NCBI RefSeq assembly: GCF_003609575.1
Contig: NZ_MBTA01000023.1
Location: 124,001 to 188,000 of the forward strand
Source of the DNA: Pelobium manganitolerans
GTDB lineage: Bacteria; Bacteroidota; Bacteroidia; Sphingobacteriales; Sphingobacteriaceae
Length of the DNA stretch: 64,000 nucleotides
Direction of reading: 5' to 3'
Shown: positions 62,844-64,000 of the stretch, piece by piece
Layout of the letters: each line of letters starts with the position of its first letter
How positions within the stretch are numbered: the stretch's first letter is position 1
Translations under genes and position numbers: made by a program
The notes under the pieces: model-generated
Database searches by the model: none
What the model was told of the DNA's origin: nothing
Seen by the model: only the letters and a program-made list of their open reading frames with translations

Positions 62844-64000
62844 ATGACAACATTACAAGCAGAAATAGCCAAAAGACGCACCTTCGGAATTATCAGCCAC
62901 CCGGATGCGGGCAAAACCACCCTTACCGAAAAACTGTTGCTGTTTGGTGGCGCTATCCAAAAAGCGGGAACGGTAAAACGTAATAAAGCAGAAAAAACCG
63001 CCACGTCTGATTTTATGGAAATAGAAAAGCAGCGCGGTATTTCTGTGGCGACTTCTGTAATGGGTTTTGAGTATAATGGAGTAAAAGTTAATATTTTGGA
63101 TACGCCGGGCCACAAAGATTTTGCTGAAGATACTTACCGCACATTAACCGCGGTAGACTCGGTAATATTGGTGGTAGATTGTGTGAAAGGGGTGGAAGAG
63201 CAAACGCGTAAGCTGATGCAGGTTTGCCGGATGCGCCACACGCCGGTAATTATTTTTGTGAACAAGCTGGACCGCGAGGGTAAAGATCCTTTTGATTTAT
63301 TGGAAGAGCTGGAGAAGGAGCTGAATATTTCGACCCGGCCGCTAAGCTGGCCAATAGGTATTGGCCATTCTTTTAAAGGGGTTTACCAACTAAACAACAA
63401 AGCGCTTAACCTTTTTAGCGCCAATAAAAAGCAAATTGCCGATGATAAAATCACCATTGGCAATTTAGAAGATGCCAAAGTAAATGAGTTGCTAGGGCAT
63501 GATTTAGCTGGAAAGTTACGCGAAGACGTAGAGCTGATTGAGGCTGTTGCCGAACCGTTTGACCGCAGTTTATACCTTTCGGGATATTTGGCGCCGGTGT
63601 TTTTTGGCAGTGCCATTAATAATTTTGGTGTTCAAGAGCTATTGGAAACATTTATAGAAATTGCGCCATCGCCGCAGGGCAGAGAAACCGATACGCGCAA
63701 AGTGGAAAGCGCGGAGCCAAAATTCACCGGATTTGTATTTAAAATTCACGCCAATTTGGACCCTAACCATCGCGACCGTATCGCGTTTTGCCGTATCTGT
63801 TCGGGAACTTTTAAGCGTAATACCTTTTACCAGCACAATCGTTTGGGCAAAAAGATGAAGTTTGCCTCGCCAACCAGTTTTATGGCAGATAACAAAAGTT
63901 TGGTGGAAGAAGCTTATCCCGGGGATGTGATCGGTTTGTACGACTCGGGCAATTTTAAAATTGGAGATACTTTAACAGAAGGCGAAAACTTGCAATTTGT
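62844..64000 (+). CDS. prfC: Peptide chain release factor 3, N-terminal part (3' end outside window)
   Basis: The frame is open from ATG 62844 to the window end, giving 385 complete codons (about 73% of the usual ~530). The GTPase P loop [16 protein letters not shown] (residues ~15-30), [13 protein letters not shown] switch region, [22 protein letters not shown] and the RF3-specific AIQKAGTVK and TSDFMEIE motifs are present, followed by domain 2. It recycles RF1/RF2 in termination. No frameshift was seen. Confidence 0.97.
   Translation, partial: MTTLQAEIAKRRTFGIISHPDAGKTTLTEKLLLFGGAIQKAGTVKRNKAEKTATSDFMEIEKQRGISVATSVMGFEYNGVKVNILDTPGHKDFAEDTYRTLTAVDSVILVVDCVKGVEEQTRKLMQVCRMRHTPVIIFVNKLDREGKDPFDLLEELEKELNISTRPLSWPIGIGHSFKGVYQLNNKALNLFSANKKQIADDKITIGNLEDAKVNELLGHDLAGKLREDVELIEAVAEPFDRSLYLSGYLAPVFFGSAINNFGVQELLETFIEIAPSPQGRETDTRKVESAEPKFTGFVFKIHANLDPNHRDRIAFCRICSGTFKRNTFYQHNRLGKKMKFASPTSFMADNKSLVEEAYPGDVIGLYDSGNFKIGDTLTEGENLQF

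Overview
The window comes from a Bacteroidota chromosome, most likely Sphingobacteriaceae (a Pedobacter-like relative; this is inference). Supporting signs are a SusD tail followed by a glycan-degradation cluster, TonB-dependent receptors with N-terminal carboxypeptidase-regulatory domains, a fused CcoN-CcoO cbb3 oxidase, a zinc-motif-free L31 (RpmE2), promoters with the TAnnTTTG -7 element, and starts that mostly lack Shine-Dalgarno sequences. No tRNA, rRNA, CRISPR array or prophage was recognised.

Layout. 1-8445: 3' part of an arabinan-type polysaccharide utilisation locus on + (SusD tail, GH43 lipoprotein, two GH51, GH43, GH97). 8460-18182: mostly - strand housekeeping genes (ung, EamA transporter, a GAF-PAS-HisKA protein with no ATPase domain, MFS transporter, a frameshifted yceH, long-chain acyl-CoA ligase, iscA/iscU/iscS), plus one + strand TPR membrane protein. 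18425-24325: + strand rpmE2, GlmU-like, tpiA, prmA, mpl-like and XRE genes, interrupted by a - strand SDR. 24376-26350: Nfu-type protein and purB on -. 26571-33073: TetR-TolC-adaptor-RND efflux operon on +. 33132-35885: phosphatase, glycosyltransferase and ispE on -. 36176: thyA, followed by a 214-bp MITE-like element. 37302-42215: two TonB-dependent receptors on -. 42327: TlpA-like thioredoxin on +. 43029-48929: cbb3 oxidase operon on - (ccoNO, ccoQ, ccoP, ccoG, ccoH, TauE/SafE-like). 49243-54677: divergent + cluster of ric/scdA, two polytopic His-rich membrane proteins, a CoA-hydrolase/transferase and a PNPOx-like protein. 54791-57030: queD, rlmD and a small conserved protein. 57154-64000: a long PurF paralog, two repeat-tailed lipoproteins, a GH3 adenylating enzyme, a zinc protease-like protein, and prfC cut by the window end.

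How the genes work together. The PUL enzymes would cleave the arabinan backbone (GH43), remove arabinofuranose side chains (GH51) and deal with terminal pyranosyl decorations (GH97). The cbb3 operon and the divergent ric cluster share a roughly 310-bp control region with a CRP/FNR-type palindrome, which suggests joint control by low oxygen or nitric oxide. The two unnamed membrane proteins in the ric cluster carry histidines in contexts resembling the haem-binding helices of the CcoN part of the neighbouring oxidase; they are my best candidate for an under-described system (possible NO handling).

Other notable points are the frameshifting deletion in yceH, the MITE-like element with a TAA duplication, and a set of intergenic spacers built from the same short repeated words.
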